A DNA stretch of 20,354 nucleotides from Nitrospira sp. (GCA_016873575.1 VGWY01000016.1:1-20354), one strand, 5' to 3'. Positions 7,726 through 15,085 are shown, counted from the stretch's first letter. Translations and numbers: made by a program. The notes: generated from the letters alone by a model not told the origin.

Positions 7726-8484
7726 TCAACCCTTACCGAGATATGCCTCTATAACCATAGGGTTACTCCTGATTTCAACAGGCAATCCCTCAGCAATCTT
7801 GACGCCATGATCCAGAACGACAATCCAATCAGATATTCCCATGACAACCTTCATATCATGCTCTATAATCAAGACTGTTTTACCAAGACCTTTTAGATTT
7901 TTTATAAGATCCATAATTTCTAATGTCTCTTGCGGGTTCATCCCTGCCGTAGGTTCATCAAGCAAAATCATGGACGGTTCTGTTGCAAGTGCCCTTGCAA
8001 TCTCAAGTCTCCTCTGTGCACCATATGGTAAATTTCCAGAAATAGTATCAAGAAAATCTGATAGACCAACAAGTTCGAGATACTCAATAGATTTTTCCCT
8101 GATAATCCTTTCCTCGTCTTGAAATCTTTTCCATCGTATTATGGAACCAATAAGACCTGAACGTGTCCTTGAGTGCTGGGCAACCATCACATTTTCTATA
8201 ACAGACATCCCTCGAAAGAGCCTGACATTCTGGAATGTCCTTGATATACCAAGCCTTGCGATATTATGAGGCTGCAGATCGGTAATATTTGTATTCGAGA
8301 AATAGATAGTGCCCTTTGTAGGTTTCAAAATTCCAGTTAGACAATTGAAGAAGGTCGTTTTCCCTGCACCATTTGGGCCTATAATGCCCATAATGGTGCC
8401 CTCTCTTACCTTAATGCTTACCTCTTCGATGGCCTTTACACCCTCGAAGTGTTTCGATATATCTCTCACCTCTAAGAGTGGCAT
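7726..8484 (-). CDS. livG: Branched-chain amino acid ABC transporter ATP-binding protein LivG
   Basis: A 252-residue ABC ATPase of normal LivG length. It shows Walker A GPNGAGKT (36-43), the LivG-type degenerate signature LPYGAQRRLEIARAL in place of LSGGQ, Walker B MILLDEPTAGMNP, and the switch histidine in IIEHDM. The C-terminus EIRSNPMVIEAYLG is typical of the family. It would power uptake through LivH/LivM with LivF as the second ATPase, but LivF is only a remnant here. The ATG overlaps the end of livM by 13 bp and has a GGAAGGA ribosome site. Substrate could be leucine/isoleucine/valine or another ligand such as urea or amides; no binding protein is in the window to decide. Confidence 0.93.
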   Translation of the reverse strand: MPLLEVRDISKHFEGVKAIEEVSIKVREGTIMGIIGPNGAGKTTFFNCLTGILKPTKGTIYFSNTNITDLQPHNIARLGISRTFQNVRLFRGMSVIENVMVAQHSRTRSGLIGSIIRWKRFQDEERIIREKSIEYLELVGLSDFLDTISGNLPYGAQRRLEIARALATEPSMILLDEPTAGMNPQETLEIMDLIKNLKGLGKTVLIIEHDMKVVMGISDWIVVLDHGVKIAEGLPVEIRSNPMVIEAYLGKG

Positions 8485-9641
8485 TCCTTCCCCCCGAATA
8501 GTCCCTGTGGCCGGAATATCATGAGAAGGACAAGTCCACCACCCAGTACAAGCATCCTGTAAAGTTGGACCTCACGTAAAACCTCTGGGAGCAGGACTAA
8601 AATGATCGCACCGATAATAACACCTGTTATACTTCCGAGTCCCCCGAGAATAACCATACTAAGTATCAGGACAGATTCCATGAATGTAAAACTTTCAGGT
8701 GATACGAACTGCATCTTGCCAGCAAACATAGCTCCTGCAAGTCCAGCCCAGAAGGCACCGAAGGCAAATGCATAGAGCTTGTACATGGTTGTGTTGATTC
8801 CCATCGCAGATGATGCTGTTTCATCTTCCCTGATAGCAACCCATGCCCTTCCTATCCGGGAAGAATATACCCTTCTTGTGATAAAAACAGTCATGATGAC
8901 AATTAACAGGACAAGATAATAATAGTATGAGAGTTTTCCAAAAGAGACCGTCATGATTGCAGGAGGAGCAATCCCTGAAATACCATTCGGTCCCTTTGTG
9001 AGACTATCCCAGTTATTTAAAACAAGCCGTGCTATCTCACCAAAACCAAGGGTAACAATTGCAAGGTAATCTCCCCGCAAGCGAAGTGCAGGTATTGCCA
9101 AAAGAAATCCGGCAAGTGTCGTTAGCCCGATAGAAAAAGGGAGGGCAGACCAAAAACCTAGTCCACATTTTGTGTTCAGAAGGGCATAGGCATAAGCACC
9201 AATTGCATAGAATGCCACAAATCCGAGATTCAGCAGACCTGTAAAACCTACCACCACATTCAGTCCAAGTGCAAGGATAATATAGATACCTGCAAGGATC
9301 GTTACATCAATGAAGTAGTCTGAAGCAAAAAAGGGTAGAAAAAAAAGTAATGGAAGTAACAAATAACGCGTAATAAATGATGAGTGATGCGTAATGAGTG
9401 ATGCGTAACGAGTGACGAGTAACAAGCACTTGTCTTTTAACCTGTTCCTTGTTCCTAATAATTTATTACCGACTTTAAGTATTACAAGAGATATTGCAAG
9501 GGCTAAAAAGAGGATGAAAGCAGCACGTATTCCTTTAAAGGGGATGAAAAGCAAGGCTAACCATAGAGCTATAACCAATGGCTTTGTTGCCTTATAAAAG
9601 TTCTCCTTAAAACTTGTAACGTGTAATTTGTCACCTGTCAC
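8472..9641 (-). CDS. livM: Branched-chain amino acid ABC transporter permease LivM
   Basis: A 389-residue inner-membrane permease. The conserved LivM core runs from about residue 105 (DVTILAGIYIILALGLNVVV, GFTGLLNLGFVAFYAIGAY, RGDYLAIVTLGFGEIARL) through the cytoplasmic EAA-like loop (GRAWVAIREDETASSAMGIN) to the final FRPQGLFGG. The N-terminal 100 residues include two hydrophobic helices and an odd stretch, VTRYASLITHHSSFITRY (about 76-93), encoded by a degenerate TGATGCGTAA-like repeat rather than by family-conserved sequence. The GTG start at 9641 itself lies in a similar repeat-like run. It lies 3 bp after the livH stop, so expression is operonic. The true start could be further inside. 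Confidence 0.9.
   Translation of the reverse strand: MTGDKLHVTSFKENFYKATKPLVIALWLALLFIPFKGIRAAFILFLALAISLVILKVGNKLLGTRNRLKDKCLLLVTRYASLITHHSSFITRYLLLPLLFFLPFFASDYFIDVTILAGIYIILALGLNVVVGFTGLLNLGFVAFYAIGAYAYALLNTKCGLGFWSALPFSIGLTTLAGFLLAIPALRLRGDYLAIVTLGFGEIARLVLNNWDSLTKGPNGISGIAPPAIMTVSFGKLSYYYYLVLLIVIMTVFITRRVYSSRIGRAWVAIREDETASSAMGINTTMYKLYAFAFGAFWAGLAGAMFAGKMQFVSPESFTFMESVLILSMVILGGLGSITGVIIGAIILVLLPEVLREVQLYRMLVLGGGLVLLMIFRPQGLFGGKECHS
9365..9430. repeat. Degenerate GAGTGATGCGTAA-type repeat inside livM
   Basis: Several copies of a roughly 13-15 bp unit (variants of GAGTGATGCGTAA and GAGTGACGAGTAAC) run in tandem. They encode about 20 polar residues between two hydrophobic segments of LivM. 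Similar runs end scpA (18130-18165) and start livM (9610-9645). Confidence 0.7.
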
Positions 9642-9644
9642 TTT

Positions 9645-10535
9645 TTAGACTCCCCTTCCAAAAAGCCCTTCTGGTTTCACAAGGAGGATTATGACCAGGA
9701 TGATAAATGCATAGGCATCCTTGTATTCACTCGAGATATAACCTGCACCAAGGCTTTCAACAAGCCCAAGTATAATCCCTCCGAACATTGCACCCCGTAT
9801 GCTCCCTATTCCACCAAGAACTGCAGCAGTAAATGCCTTGATGCCTGCAATATACCCGATAGAATAATTGACGAGGCCGTAATAAATGGCAACCATAAGC
9901 CCGGCAACTGCCGCAAGGCCTGAACCGATAATAAATGTTATCGAGATAATCGTATTGATATTAATACCCACAAGTGAGGCCATTGTTTTATCCTGTGCAA
10001 CCGCCTGCATCGCCTTTCCCATTCTCGTCTTTCTCACAAAGAAACGGAGCAGGATCATCAGTACTCCTGCTGTGAGTATGATAAATAACTGTATGGAAGT
10101 TATCCTCACAGACAAAAACTCAAATGCTGAGTTTTCGAAAAGAGGCGGGAAAACCTTGTCTGTAGCGCCTTGTGTAAGCATTACATAATTCTGTAAAAAA
10201 ATAGATACCCCGATGGCGCTTATCAGCGGACTCAGCCTGGGAGCATTTCTCAGGGGCTTATAGGCTATCTTTTCTATCGTGAATCCATACGAGGAACAAA
10301 AGATTATTGATAAAAGAACAGTTAGGAACAGGGCAAGTGTAAGGCTATATGATGTAAGGCCGATAGCAGTAAAAAAACCGAGGAATATAATGCCGAGATA
10401 TGCGCCGACCATATAAATCTCTCCGTGGGCAAAATTGATCAGTTCAAGGATGCCATAAACCATGGTATACCCAAGTGCGATGAGTGCATACACACTGCCC
10501 AAAGTCAGACCATTGAGCAATTGCTGTAAAAACAT
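9645..10535 (-). CDS. livH: Branched-chain amino acid ABC transporter permease LivH
   Basis: A 296-residue membrane permease. It begins MFLQQLLNGLTLGSVYALIA, then LGYTMVYGILELINFAHGEI, and ends LVKPEGLFGRGV, all hallmark LivH segments. The cytoplasmic loop KTRMGKAMQAVAQDKTMASL VGI-type region contacts the ATPases. I prefer the ATG at 10535 to an upstream TTG at 10562, because family members start with this helix; neither has a strong ribosome site. It is the first visible gene of the livHMG operon. The upstream region carries a repeat hairpin and no substrate-binding protein gene. Substrate is not resolved from sequence. Confidence 0.92.
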   Translation of the reverse strand: MFLQQLLNGLTLGSVYALIALGYTMVYGILELINFAHGEIYMVGAYLGIIFLGFFTAIGLTSYSLTLALFLTVLLSIIFCSSYGFTIEKIAYKPLRNAPRLSPLISAIGVSIFLQNYVMLTQGATDKVFPPLFENSAFEFLSVRITSIQLFIILTAGVLMILLRFFVRKTRMGKAMQAVAQDKTMASLVGININTIISITFIIGSGLAAVAGLMVAIYYGLVNYSIGYIAGIKAFTAAVLGGIGSIRGAMFGGIILGLVESLGAGYISSEYKDAYAFIILVIILLVKPEGLFGRGV

Positions 10536-10651
10536 AGGGAATTGTAACAGAAAAAAAAACAAAGGGCAAAAAACATCCTGGTATCATTCCTATTGTTTTT
10601 GGGGTTACTTATGGTATCTTCCATAGTAGTTTTTTTCACGAAAAAATTGTA

Positions 10652-10782
10652 TCTTTCGTATTTTAGTTGAAAAGGCTTCTGGATTCCCCGATCGAGTCGG
10701 GGAATGACACTTTTTTACAAGCAGTCCTGTCATTCCCGCACAGGCGGGAATCCAGTCGTTCATGATTTTCAACTTTTTCAAG
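10652..10782. repeat. Intergenic hairpin repeat with nested inverted arms
   Basis: Nested inverted arms are visible: AGTTGAAAA (10665-10673) with TTTTCAACT (10766-10774), CTGGATTCCC (10679-10688) with GGGAATCCAG (10746-10755), and inner GGGAATGAC-type arms. This is the common 'ATTCCCGC/GCGGGAAT' class of dispersed REP-like repeat. Its left flank TCTTTCGTA-N4-AGTTGAAAAG (10652-10674) recurs at 15283-15305. It separates the divergent livH and secreted-protein genes. The rest of the 10563-10897 gap holds no gene that I can see. Confidence 0.7.
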
Positions 10783-10897
10783 AATGAACCCGAAAATTAG
10801 GTTATACTACATAAGAGGGTAATTTTAGTGAATATCTTTGATGCAGGAAAATATTTCAAGAGAAAATGAATACAAATTCTTTGATAAAGGAGGAAGC

Positions 10898-11347
10898 ATG
10901 AGAACGAAAAACTTCATACGATTTTTCATTTTGGTAATCATACTTCTCACAGCATCTTCTGTCCTCGCACAACATGGTGGTGGTTTGCGAGGAGGTGGGA
11001 AGGGAATGAATTCACCATATCAGAAGCTGTATGATCCTGAAACAATTGAAACTATTTCAGGCATTGTTGAGTCTGTTGATAAGACTCCTCCTTTGAGAGG
11101 AATACATTTCGATGTAAACCTCTTGGTAAAAACTGGAAAAGAAACCATACCTGTCCATCTGGGCCCGGAATGGTATATTGACAGGCTTGATACAAAGATT
11201 GAAAAAGGCGATAACATCAAGGTCAAGGGCTCACGGGTAACGATGACAGGCAAACCTGTCATTATTGCTGTTGAAGTAAAAAAGGGGAACACAGTAATTG
11301 CCATCAGAGATAATGCCGGAATTCCGGTCTGGACAAAGGAAAAATGA
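10898..11347 (+). CDS. Small secreted protein with predicted beta/OB-like fold, function unknown
   Basis: A 149-residue protein. ATG at 10898 is chosen because AAAGGAGGAAGC lies directly before it; an upstream in-frame ATG (10838) would put 20 polar residues before the signal peptide. Residues 1-24 (RTKNFIRFFILVIILLTASS VLA) form a signal peptide with a likely cut before QHGGG. The mature part has a Gly-rich start, then YDPETIETISGIVESVDK, VHLGPEWYIDR and IKVKGSRVTMTGKPVIIAVEV. This is an alternating beta pattern like small periplasmic OB-fold proteins that recur in Nitrospirota and Desulfobacterota, some compared with MamS-like proteins. I cannot assign a function. A TATACT (10803-10808) could be its -10. 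Confidence 0.7.
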   Translation: MRTKNFIRFFILVIILLTASSVLAQHGGGLRGGGKGMNSPYQKLYDPETIETISGIVESVDKTPPLRGIHFDVNLLVKTGKETIPVHLGPEWYIDRLDTKIEKGDNIKVKGSRVTMTGKPVIIAVEVKKGNTVIAIRDNAGIPVWTKEK

Positions 11348-11398
11348 TACGAAATGCTGACCTGCTGAAAACCTTTGCAGCGGAAAGCACATTTTTAA

Positions 11399-11407
11399 TG
11401 GTATAAT
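11399..11407 (+). promoter_or_regulatory. Extended -10 promoter of the HesB-like selenoprotein gene
   Basis: TGGTATAAT is a perfect TATAAT with the upstream TGn extension. No good -35 lies at 17 bp, as is usual for extended -10 promoters. It is 37 bp before the ATG and AGGAGGA (11434-11440) is the ribosome site. Confidence 0.5.
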
Positions 11408-11444
11408 ATTTTAATAAAAAGATAATCAAAATCAGGAGGATACA

Positions 11445-11747
11445 ATGGTAAATTTGACCGATTCAGCTATTCTGAGGCTGAAAGAATTTCTCAAAGAACA
11501 GAATCTATTAGACTGTGGTGTAAGGATATTTGCATCTGCTGGTGGCTGAGGACCATCATTGGCTATGGACATAGCCAATGTCGCCTATGAAGAGGATACA
11601 ACGTTTGAGAAGGATGGACTGAAGCTTTTCTTGGAGAAAAGGGCAACTAATATACTTTCAGAGGCAACCATAGATTATTCAGATGAACAGGGATTTTCAA
11701 TAACTGGGACTTCACAAGATTCATGTCAAAGTTCATGTTGTAGCTAA
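11445..11747 (+). CDS. HesB/IscA-like protein, selenocysteine-containing (UGA read through)
   Basis: A 100-residue frame if the in-frame TGA at 11547-11549 is read as selenocysteine (U35). The N-terminal half is MVNLTDSAILRLKEFLKEQN and GVRIFASAGG; after the TGA comes GPSLAMDIANVAYEED, then TTFEKDGLKLFLE and the Cys-rich tail SCQSSCCS. This is the HesB/IscA-like scaffold, in which 'GGC-GPxLALDxx' carries the first metal-ligand Cys; U replaces that Cys. HesB-like selenoproteins are an established family in anaerobes. A good ribosome site, an extended -10 promoter and a SECIS-like hairpin after the TGA all support a live gene. Standard gene calling would report only a fragment starting at 11559. 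Role, by family: Fe-S or metal handling/redox; exact job unknown. Confidence 0.82.
11557..11580 (+). promoter_or_regulatory. Bacterial SECIS-like hairpin after the UGA codon
   Basis: A perfect 10-bp stem (CATTGGCTAT with ATAGCCAATG) closes a GGAC tetraloop at 11567-11570. The stem starts 7 nt after the TGA and the loop 17 nt after it. Bacterial SECIS elements lie immediately downstream of UGA inside the coding region and carry a guanine early in the apical loop for SelB, as here. It also stays in frame as coding sequence. Confidence 0.75.
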
Positions 11748-11797
11748 AATTAGAGCCTTTTTAAAAAAAAAAATTATATATTTAAACCAATTTCTTC

Positions 11798-11826
11798 TTG
11801 ACAAGTCCCTATCTCCTTAATATAAT
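11798..11826 (+). promoter_or_regulatory. Consensus sigma70 promoter of ihfA
   Basis: TTGACA (11798-11803) and TATAAT (11821-11826) match the consensus at all 12 positions with the ideal 17-bp spacer. The ihfA ATG is 23 bp after the -10, so the leader is short. A strong constitutive promoter for the ihfA-merR pair is expected, and it may also feed the tRNA. Confidence 0.85.
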
Positions 11827-11849
11827 TATAAAAATTAAGATAGGCTATT

Positions 11850-12134
11850 ATGACGAAGGCTGATTTAGTAGATGCGATATTTGAGAAAGTAGGTCTCTCT
11901 AAAAAAGAGGCACAGGAAATCATAGAAATCCTCTTTGATACGATAAAACAGACCTTTATAGAAGGTGAATCTGTAAAGATATCCGGGTTCGGTACATTCA
12001 ATGTGAGGAAAAAGATGTCGAGGAGGGGCCGAAATCCAAGGACAGGAGAGGACATCGAGATAACTCCTCGAAAAGTCATAACATTCAGGGTCAGTAATCA
12101 ATTAAAATCAGGGGTAGAAAAAGGTCATGCATAA
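11850..12134 (+). CDS. ihfA: Integration host factor alpha subunit (HU/IHF family)
   Basis: A 94-residue histone-like DNA-bending protein of normal length. It shows the family start MTKADLVDAIFEKVGLSKKE, the dimer-core motif SGFGTFNVRKK, and the beta-arm RRGRNPRTGEDIEITPRKVI with the intercalating proline in RNPRTG, ending FRVSNQLKSGVE. The arm sequence and the merR/tRNA-Pro neighbours favour IHF-alpha over HU. It would bend DNA at specific sites as a heterodimer with IHF-beta. A perfect consensus promoter lies just upstream; the ribosome site is weak (AGATAGG). Its stop overlaps the next gene start by 8 bp. Confidence 0.9.
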   Translation: MTKADLVDAIFEKVGLSKKEAQEIIEILFDTIKQTFIEGESVKISGFGTFNVRKKMSRRGRNPRTGEDIEITPRKVITFRVSNQLKSGVEKGHA

Positions 12135-12516
12135 ATCTGCAAGTCTGAAACCGTATAATCCTCTTCCAGATAAACTCTTTTATAAGATAGGGGAGGTAAG
12201 CAGGATTGTAGAGGTCGAACCTTATGTGCTCAGGTATTGGGAGACTGAGTTTCCATTCCTCAAACCAAGAAAAAATAAGTCGGGGCAGAGGGTTTATATA
12301 AAGAGGGATGTTGAACTTTTGCTGCAGATTAAGAGGCTTTTATACCATGAAAGATTTACGATAGAGGGAGTCAGGAAACGGCTTGGGGTGAGCTCTTTGA
12401 ATACTGCTGAAACCAAAGCCGAGTCTGAGGTTCAGAAAGCAGAAATTCATCACTCTTCTCGGGTAACAGAGCACGTCAAAAAAAGACTTAGAGAAATCCT
12501 CGGTCAGCTTCAGTAA
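12127..12516 (+). CDS. MerR-family transcriptional regulator
   Basis: A 129-residue regulator. Residues about 18-87 form a MerR winged helix: LFYKIGEVSRIVEVEPYVLR, YWETEFPFLKPRKNKSGQR, then VYIKRDVELLLQIKRLLYHE and FTIEGVRKRLG. The remaining 40 residues are polar and end in a short helix (VKKRLREILGQL) with no cysteines, so it is not a metal sensor. This short MerR placed between ihfA and a proline tRNA is a recurring arrangement in Desulfobacterota/Geobacter-like genomes. The ATG overlaps the ihfA stop, so the two are co-translated. Effector and targets are unknown. Confidence 0.88.
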   Translation: MHKSASLKPYNPLPDKLFYKIGEVSRIVEVEPYVLRYWETEFPFLKPRKNKSGQRVYIKRDVELLLQIKRLLYHERFTIEGVRKRLGVSSLNTAETKAESEVQKAEIHHSSRVTEHVKKRLREILGQLQ

Positions 12517-12521
12517 AAAAT

Positions 12522-12598
12522 CGGGGCGTAGCGCAGCCTGGTAGCGCACTCGCTTGGGGTGTGAGTGGTCGGCAGTTCAAATCTGCTCGCCCCGACCA
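12522..12598 (+). tRNA. tRNA-Pro (anticodon GGG), CCA encoded
   Basis: A 77-nt cloverleaf. The acceptor CGGGGCG pairs fully with CGCCCCG, the D stem is GCGC/GCGC, and the anticodon stem CTCGC/GTGAG encloses the loop TTGGGGT with anticodon GGG. The T arm GGCAG-TTCAAAT-CTGCT is intact. The discriminator A is followed by an encoded CCA. It starts 5 bp after the MerR stop. No integrase or attachment repeat is visible beside it. Confidence 0.96.
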
Positions 12599-12618
12599 GA
12601 GATCCCTGGAGGGAAACA

Positions 12619-13227
12619 GTGCATACCTTTTTAAACTGGCTTGTAGAAACGATTGGTACCATGGGCTATCCTGGCATCATGTTTTTAATGTTTATCGAGA
12701 GTACTTTTATCCCCCTCCCCTCCGAACTTGTAATCCCTCCTGCAGGCTATCTGATCTCGCAGAACCAGATGAGCTGGATAGGCGTAATAGTATCAGGCAC
12801 AATTGGGAGTGTCCTGGGGGCATTACTAAATTATGCTATTGCCACATATCTTGGAAGGCCATTCATACTCAAATATGGAAGATATTTTGGTGTTTCTCAA
12901 AGACATTTCACAAAAGGAGAGCAATTCTTCCTTAAACACGGAACTATAAGCACATTTATCGGGAGACTCATTTTAGGTGTGAGGCATTACATCTCATTTC
13001 CAGCAGGTCTTGCCAGAATGAATCTGACAAAATTCTGTGTTTATACTGCCCTTGGAGCAGGCATCTGGATATGGGTGTTGGCATATATCGGCTATTTTGT
13101 AGGAAACAACAGGGAAAGGATTGCTGAGGTAAGCAAACAATGGAGTATATACGTTCTTCTTGGTTGTTTATTCCTCATTGTTCTTTATATTGTATGGCAT
13201 AAAAGAAAAGAACAAAAACCCAAATGA
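12619..13227 (+). CDS. DedA-family inner-membrane protein
   Basis: A 202-residue membrane protein. The GTG at 12619 is chosen because GGAGGG lies 6-11 bp upstream and earlier in-frame starts fall inside the tRNA gene. Family motifs are visible: FIESTFIPLPSELVIPPAGY near the N-terminus, the glycine-rich IGSVLGALLNYAIATYLGR, and the FIGRLILGVRHYISFPAGLA RM region with the conserved arginine. DedA proteins are implicated in lipid carrier (undecaprenyl phosphate or phospholipid) flipping and envelope homeostasis. About four to five hydrophobic segments are present. The gene lies between the tRNA and the endonuclease Q gene. Exact substrate cannot be read from sequence. Confidence 0.9.
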   Translation: MHTFLNWLVETIGTMGYPGIMFLMFIESTFIPLPSELVIPPAGYLISQNQMSWIGVIVSGTIGSVLGALLNYAIATYLGRPFILKYGRYFGVSQRHFTKGEQFFLKHGTISTFIGRLILGVRHYISFPAGLARMNLTKFCVYTALGAGIWIWVLAYIGYFVGNNRERIAEVSKQWSIYVLLGCLFLIVLYIVWHKRKEQKPK

Positions 13228-13247
13228 AGCCTTTGATATAATCACAC

Positions 13248-14573
13248 ATGCGTTTTATTGCAGACCTGCATATCCACTCACAATACTCGCGTGCCACAAG
13301 CCGTGACATGTCACTGGAGAATATCTGGAAATGGGCCCAGCTCAAAGGGATAACTATTGTTGGGACAGGTGATTTCACACATCCGAAATGGTTCCAGGAA
13401 CTTAAAGTAAAACTTGATATTAATGATAATAAGTTACTGCAATTAAAAAATGAATTCCATCAAAAAGACATTCCCGTATCATGTAAAACAGGTGTCTATT
13501 TTATGCTCACTGCTGAAATAAGTTGCATTTACAGCAAGAGAGGAAGGATACGAAAAATCCATAGTCTCATTTTTGTTCCAGACTTTGCTACTGCTGCAAA
13601 ACTCAATAGCATATTATCGAGGATTGGTAATCTTTCAGCAGATGGGAGACCAATCCTTGGACTCGATGCAAAGGAATTGTTAAAAATTATTCTCGATATT
13701 TCTGATAAGGCGATGCTCGTGCCTGCCCATGCGTGGACACCACATTTTTCTGTTTTTGGCGCAGGCTCAGGGTTTGATTCACTCTCTGAATGTTTCGAGG
13801 AATTAAGTCCTCATATCTATTCTATAGAAACAGGTCTTTCATCAGACCCTTTAATGAACTGGAGGCTTTCAAGCCTTGACCGTATTACCCTCATATCAAA
13901 TTCTGATGCACATTCACCGGCAAAACTCGGACGTGAGGCAAATATGTTTGATTTTGGTAATCCCCCCTCACCCCCCTTTACTAAAGGGGGGCAAGGGTGG
14001 ATTAATACAGAAATTTCTTATGAAACCATTATAAATGCCATAAAGACAAAAAAGGGGTTTATCGGAACAATTGAATTTTTCCCTGAGGAGGGTAAATACC
14101 ATTACGATGGGCACAGAATGTGTGGTATAAGCCTTTCTCCGAGAGAAACGATAAAATATAATTATCTCTGCCCTGTTTGTGGAAAAAAGGTGACTATTGG
14201 TGTCATGCACCGCGTTGAAAAACTTGCTGACAGGGAAAATGGTTTCAGGATAGAAGGTGCACCACAATATTTTTCTATCATTCCATTGGTTGAAATTATT
14301 GCTGAGACTCTGAAGGTTGGCGTAACCAGTAAAGCAGTCGCTTCAGAATATTTTAAACTCCTCAGAAACCTTGGCAATGAATTCACTATACTGATGGATT
14401 CTCCCATTTCTGACATTGCATCAGCAGGTTCAACCATTCTATCAGAAGCCATTTCAAGAATGCGTGCAGGGAAAGTCCATATTGCTCCTGGTTTCGATGG
14501 AGAATATGGAAAGATAAAGATATTCGAGGAAGTAGAAAGAAAAGAGATTAAGGGACAGGAGATGCTGTTTTGA
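13248..14573 (+). CDS. Endonuclease Q family PHP-domain DNA repair nuclease
   Basis: A 441-residue protein of the EndoQ type, which in characterised members cuts 5' of deoxyuridine, hypoxanthine and other damaged bases. PHP metal-site motifs: DLHIHS (6-11), GDFTH (41-45), E90, H105, HAWTPH (161-166), E194, SDAHS (219-223). A zinc-binding segment follows: HYDGHRMCGISLSPRE, then CPVCGKK and a GVMHRVEKLADRE helix (about 285-330). Residues 238-251 (NPPSPPFTKGGQGW) are encoded by a palindromic repeat and are not expected in the family. The last five residues are QEMLF, which fits the Q-x-x-L-F pattern of bacterial sliding-clamp binding motifs. The call rests on PHP plus Cys motifs and length; an uncharacterised PHP hydrolase is the alternative. 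Confidence 0.82.
   Translation: MRFIADLHIHSQYSRATSRDMSLENIWKWAQLKGITIVGTGDFTHPKWFQELKVKLDINDNKLLQLKNEFHQKDIPVSCKTGVYFMLTAEISCIYSKRGRIRKIHSLIFVPDFATAAKLNSILSRIGNLSADGRPILGLDAKELLKIILDISDKAMLVPAHAWTPHFSVFGAGSGFDSLSECFEELSPHIYSIETGLSSDPLMNWRLSSLDRITLISNSDAHSPAKLGREANMFDFGNPPSPPFTKGGQGWINTEISYETIINAIKTKKGFIGTIEFFPEEGKYHYDGHRMCGISLSPRETIKYNYLCPVCGKKVTIGVMHRVEKLADRENGFRIEGAPQYFSIIPLVEIIAETLKVGVTSKAVASEYFKLLRNLGNEFTILMDSPISDIASAGSTILSEAISRMRAGKVHIAPGFDGEYGKIKIFEEVERKEIKGQEMLF
13959..14003. repeat. GC-rich palindromic repeat, copy 1 (in EndoQ gene)
   Basis: A 45-bp element of the form AATCCCCCC-N3-CCCCCCTTTA followed by its inverse, here in slightly decayed form on the right arm. It is in frame and encodes NPPSPPFTKGGQGW. 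One of four copies in the window, all in coding sequence. Confidence 0.9.
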
Positions 14574-14725
14574 AGGATAACAAATTCTCTAAAAACATGA
14601 TACAATAAACCAAAAACTGAGGGACAAGGGAGAAGTCGATTTTTATTGATATAGAGGATACGATCTCTGGAAAAAATTTCCCTTTGTGGTAATTTTAAAA
14701 GTAATAAATTTTCAGGAGGTGCTTG

Positions 14726-15085
14726 ATGTTTACACTTTCTTGCCCAAGGTGTCGAAAAAATTCATATAGTTCTGATGAAGAATTTTTCCACGCCTGTCCT
14801 TACTGTGGATTTAAATTCAGCGGAAGATATGGATCCGATAGAAGACTCAAAGAGCGTATTAAACAGGAGATTCCTTTTGGATTTTACTGTAAGGAACAGC
14901 TTTTTGAAGCAAGTACAATAGACTCCTCTGAAAAGGGGTTAGCCATAAGGATATTTGGTGATCCATCAGTTGCAGTAGGTGACACTATAGACCTTCCCAT
15001 CGGAGATATCCAGATCAGAGCAAAGATTATGTGGGTAAATAAAGTGTCTGATAAATCTATGATTGGCTTACAAAGATTAAATTAA
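14726..15085 (+). CDS. Zinc-ribbon / PilZ c-di-GMP-binding protein
   Basis: A 119-residue protein. ATG at 14726 has AGGAGGT 5 bp upstream (a TTG sits one codon before). Residues 6-27 form a zinc ribbon with C6-P-R-C9 and C24-P-Y-C27. Residues about 38-119 form a PilZ domain with both c-di-GMP motifs intact: RxxxR at R40-R44 (RLKER) and DxSxxG at D66-S68-G71 (DSSEKG), followed by beta strands IQIRAKIMWVNKV and a final IGLQRLN. It should bind c-di-GMP and act as a small cytoplasmic effector; the zinc ribbon may bind a partner or nucleic acid. A decayed HD-GYP gene lies just downstream on the opposite strand. Confidence 0.85.
   Translation: MFTLSCPRCRKNSYSSDEEFFHACPYCGFKFSGRYGSDRRLKERIKQEIPFGFYCKEQLFEASTIDSSEKGLAIRIFGDPSVAVGDTIDLPIGDIQIRAKIMWVNKVSDKSMIGLQRLN

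Noticed and set aside
11445..11558. A frameshift or nonsense mutation making the HesB-like gene a pseudogene
   Set aside because: The frame is the same before and after the TGA, the TGA is at the known Sec/Cys site, and a SECIS-like hairpin follows.
12522..12598. tRNA-Pro as an integration site for a mobile island
   Set aside because: No integrase, no duplicated tRNA 3' end and ordinary conserved genes on both sides.
12565..12618. Longer DedA start inside the tRNA gene
   Set aside because: The upstream codons overlap the tRNA, while the GTG at 12619 has a well-placed GGAGGG.
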